From: Verrucomicrobiota bacterium
GTDB taxonomy: Bacteria > Verrucomicrobiota > Verrucomicrobiia > Chthoniobacterales > JAFAMB01
Length of the DNA stretch: 6,422 bases
Direction of reading: 5' to 3'
NCBI GenBank assembly: GCA_019242435.1
Contig: JAFAVN010000593.1
Location: forward strand, 1 to 6,422
Positions 5,249-6,422 of the stretch are shown here, one piece after another. Position 1 is the first letter of the stretch. Every line of letters begins with the position of its first letter. A program made the position numbers and the translations under genes. The notes under the pieces were generated by a model. The model saw only the letters and a program-made list of their open reading frames with translations. It was not told the DNA's origin and did no database searches.

Positions 5249-6422
5249 CCTGGCCCGCCACGCGCCGTACGGAAATAGTCTGCTAATCCCGTGGCGACGC
5301 CGTCGGCATATTCCTCATAGATATTCTTCCGCATGACGCCGTCGAATTCTCGCTCGCCCGAGTACGACCCAGCTTGGAATCGCTGGAAGAAACTGCGGCT
5401 GTTCATTACGTAACATTCTACATAAGCAACCGGGCACCGGTAGAGTCGATTGGCCAAAAGATTGCGCGCCCAAACGTAGCCGGTCGTTCCAACTGGGTAG
5501 GCATTGGAGCCTTCGTACCGGAAAGCCGGTAGCCCGGTCGTTTCCGCCAATGATTTTGCAACGCTCTCTCCCAGACCAAGTTCCTCGTCGAATGATTGGC
5601 TAAGCAGCTTCAGGAGCATATTGAAACGAACATCCCCATAGGCCAGCTCGGATTCGCTGCATGCGCCATTGACGATCAAGTGCAGATGCTCGGCGTCGGT
5701 TAAGGTCGGGTGGGCTGGATCTCCCCACGGTTCGGCGTCGAAGTGCAAACACACCGTCAAATCCGGTTGCAGCGCTCGGTTGACTTTTCTGGCGCGCTCA
5801 TGGATTTCGGCCACCCGATAAAAAAGGCGCTCGGCTTCCCATTGGATGGCGTGTTCTTTCATAGGATCTGCCGGACCATTGTAACTGGCTACTATGGGTT
5901 CGACTTTTTCCTGTTTCAGGGATGCCAATGCTTCCGCCCGAAGATCGGAGGGACGCAGAGAGGTTATCGGTCCGTCTTTCGAGCGAACGAAAACGACCCG
6001 GGCACCCAGTGCCCGGAGCCGAGGGGCTAATATTTTTGCAGTCTGCAAAGTGAGATCGCCTTCCATTACCGGTTTTGAATCCGCGATCTGGAACCAGCGC
6101 TCTTCCATTTTGGCCCATTTGCCGCCGAGATGTCCCGGGTCCAATGCAATCGTTAAGCCGCTCAGCGGTAAGCGGTTATTTCGAGGCAGCTTGGATGGTG
6201 TCTCCCAGTATCCGGGGACCCGCCTTCGCGATCGATCGTCCGCTGCGAATTTCAGCGCCAGCCATTGATCTCCCTCTGCCCGTATTTCGGCGTGGTCAGG
6301 TTCGACCTTAATCCATTGGTCAGCGGCGTGATTTGGCGCATAAACGTATTCCAGTAATCGGACGAACTGATCGTGGGTGATGGTCTTCTGAAACTTTTGG
6401 ATTTCGCTCCAATCGGGTTGGA
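5233..6422 (-). CDS. Zinc N-acetylmuramoyl-L-alanine amidase (Amidase_3), N-terminus beyond the window
   Basis: Probable peptidoglycan hydrolase that cuts the MurNAc-L-alanine bond. The minus-strand frame is open from the right edge to TGA 5235-5233, giving at least 395 visible residues. A TTG at 6144 looks like a start but lies inside the catalytic strand LTIALDPGHLGG, so it cannot be the true start. The expected zinc and catalytic residues are all present: H of DPGH (codon 6130-6132), E of VMEGDLTLQ (6061-6063), H of VCLHFDA (5743-5745) and E of AYVECYVMN (5416-5418). The stretch between the first E and second H is longer than in compact amidases, with a charged helical segment (WEAERLFYRVAEIHERARKVNRAL). 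About 90 residues before the catalytic domain (QPDWSEIQKFQKTITHDQFV onward) are visible but I cannot name that domain. Any signal peptide is off-window. The gene converges with the macro-domain gene and tRNA, and its final codons (AGNE, stop) are repeat-derived. Confidence 0.88.
   Translation of the reverse strand, partial: QPDWSEIQKFQKTITHDQFVRLLEYVYAPNHAADQWIKVEPDHAEIRAEGDQWLALKFAADDRSRRRVPGYWETPSKLPRNNRLPLSGLTIALDPGHLGGKWAKMEERWFQIADSKPVMEGDLTLQTAKILAPRLRALGARVVFVRSKDGPITSLRPSDLRAEALASLKQEKVEPIVASYNGPADPMKEHAIQWEAERLFYRVAEIHERARKVNRALQPDLTVCLHFDAEPWGDPAHPTLTDAEHLHLIVNGACSESELAYGDVRFNMLLKLLSQSFDEELGLGESVAKSLAETTGLPAFRYEGSNAYPVGTTGYVWARNLLANRLYRCPVAYVECYVMNSRSFFQRFQAGSYSGEREFDGVMRKNIYEEYADGVATGLADYFRTARGGPGAGNE

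Noticed and set aside
5798..6311. Other-frame open reading frames over the amidase gene
   Set aside because: They overlap the conserved zinc-site motifs of the amidase and show no recognisable domain of their own.

Overview
The window reads as a piece of a moderately GC-rich (about 55% by eye) bacterial chromosome. The RR/kinase pair, with its receiver wording LLDLNYARDTTSGQEGLELI and kinase H-box LGHEINNSLAPI, resembles pairs I associate with soil Acidobacteriota and Verrucomicrobiota. The intergenic 7-bp repeat clusters fit the same kind of genome. No phylum-level marker is present, so this assignment is tentative.

Layout. Positions 1-1118 hold the 3' part of an NCS2/AzgA-type purine permease. 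After a 59-nt gap come a sigma-54-type response regulator (1178-2599) and a membrane histidine kinase (2756-4150). All three are on the plus strand and could be one operon. The whole gap between regulator and kinase (2600-2755) is a long inverted repeat with perfect 19-bp ends. It starts on the base after the regulator's stop and ends on the base before the kinase's ATG. A 184-nt spacer follows, then a YmdB-type macro-domain gene (4335-4862) with a very strong ribosome binding site. A tRNA-Pro(CGG) gene lies at 5017-5091. A zinc N-acetylmuramoyl-L-alanine amidase gene converges from the minus strand (5233 to beyond the right edge).

How they work together. The kinase and regulator form a two-component pair: kinase H247 would phosphorylate regulator D61, and the regulator would drive sigma-54 transcription through its AAA+ domain. 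The neighbouring permease suggests, but does not prove, a nitrogen or purine-related role. The macro-domain hydrolase, tRNA and cell-wall amidase look like independent housekeeping genes.

The most unusual content is the repeat structure. Besides the regulator-kinase element, a near-identical 16-bp sequence encodes the last residues and stop codon of both convergent genes (macro domain and amidase), so it forms inverted repeats around the tRNA region. Degenerate heptamer clusters lie inside both repeat systems. I found no CRISPR array, insertion sequence, phage gene or obvious new multigene defence system.
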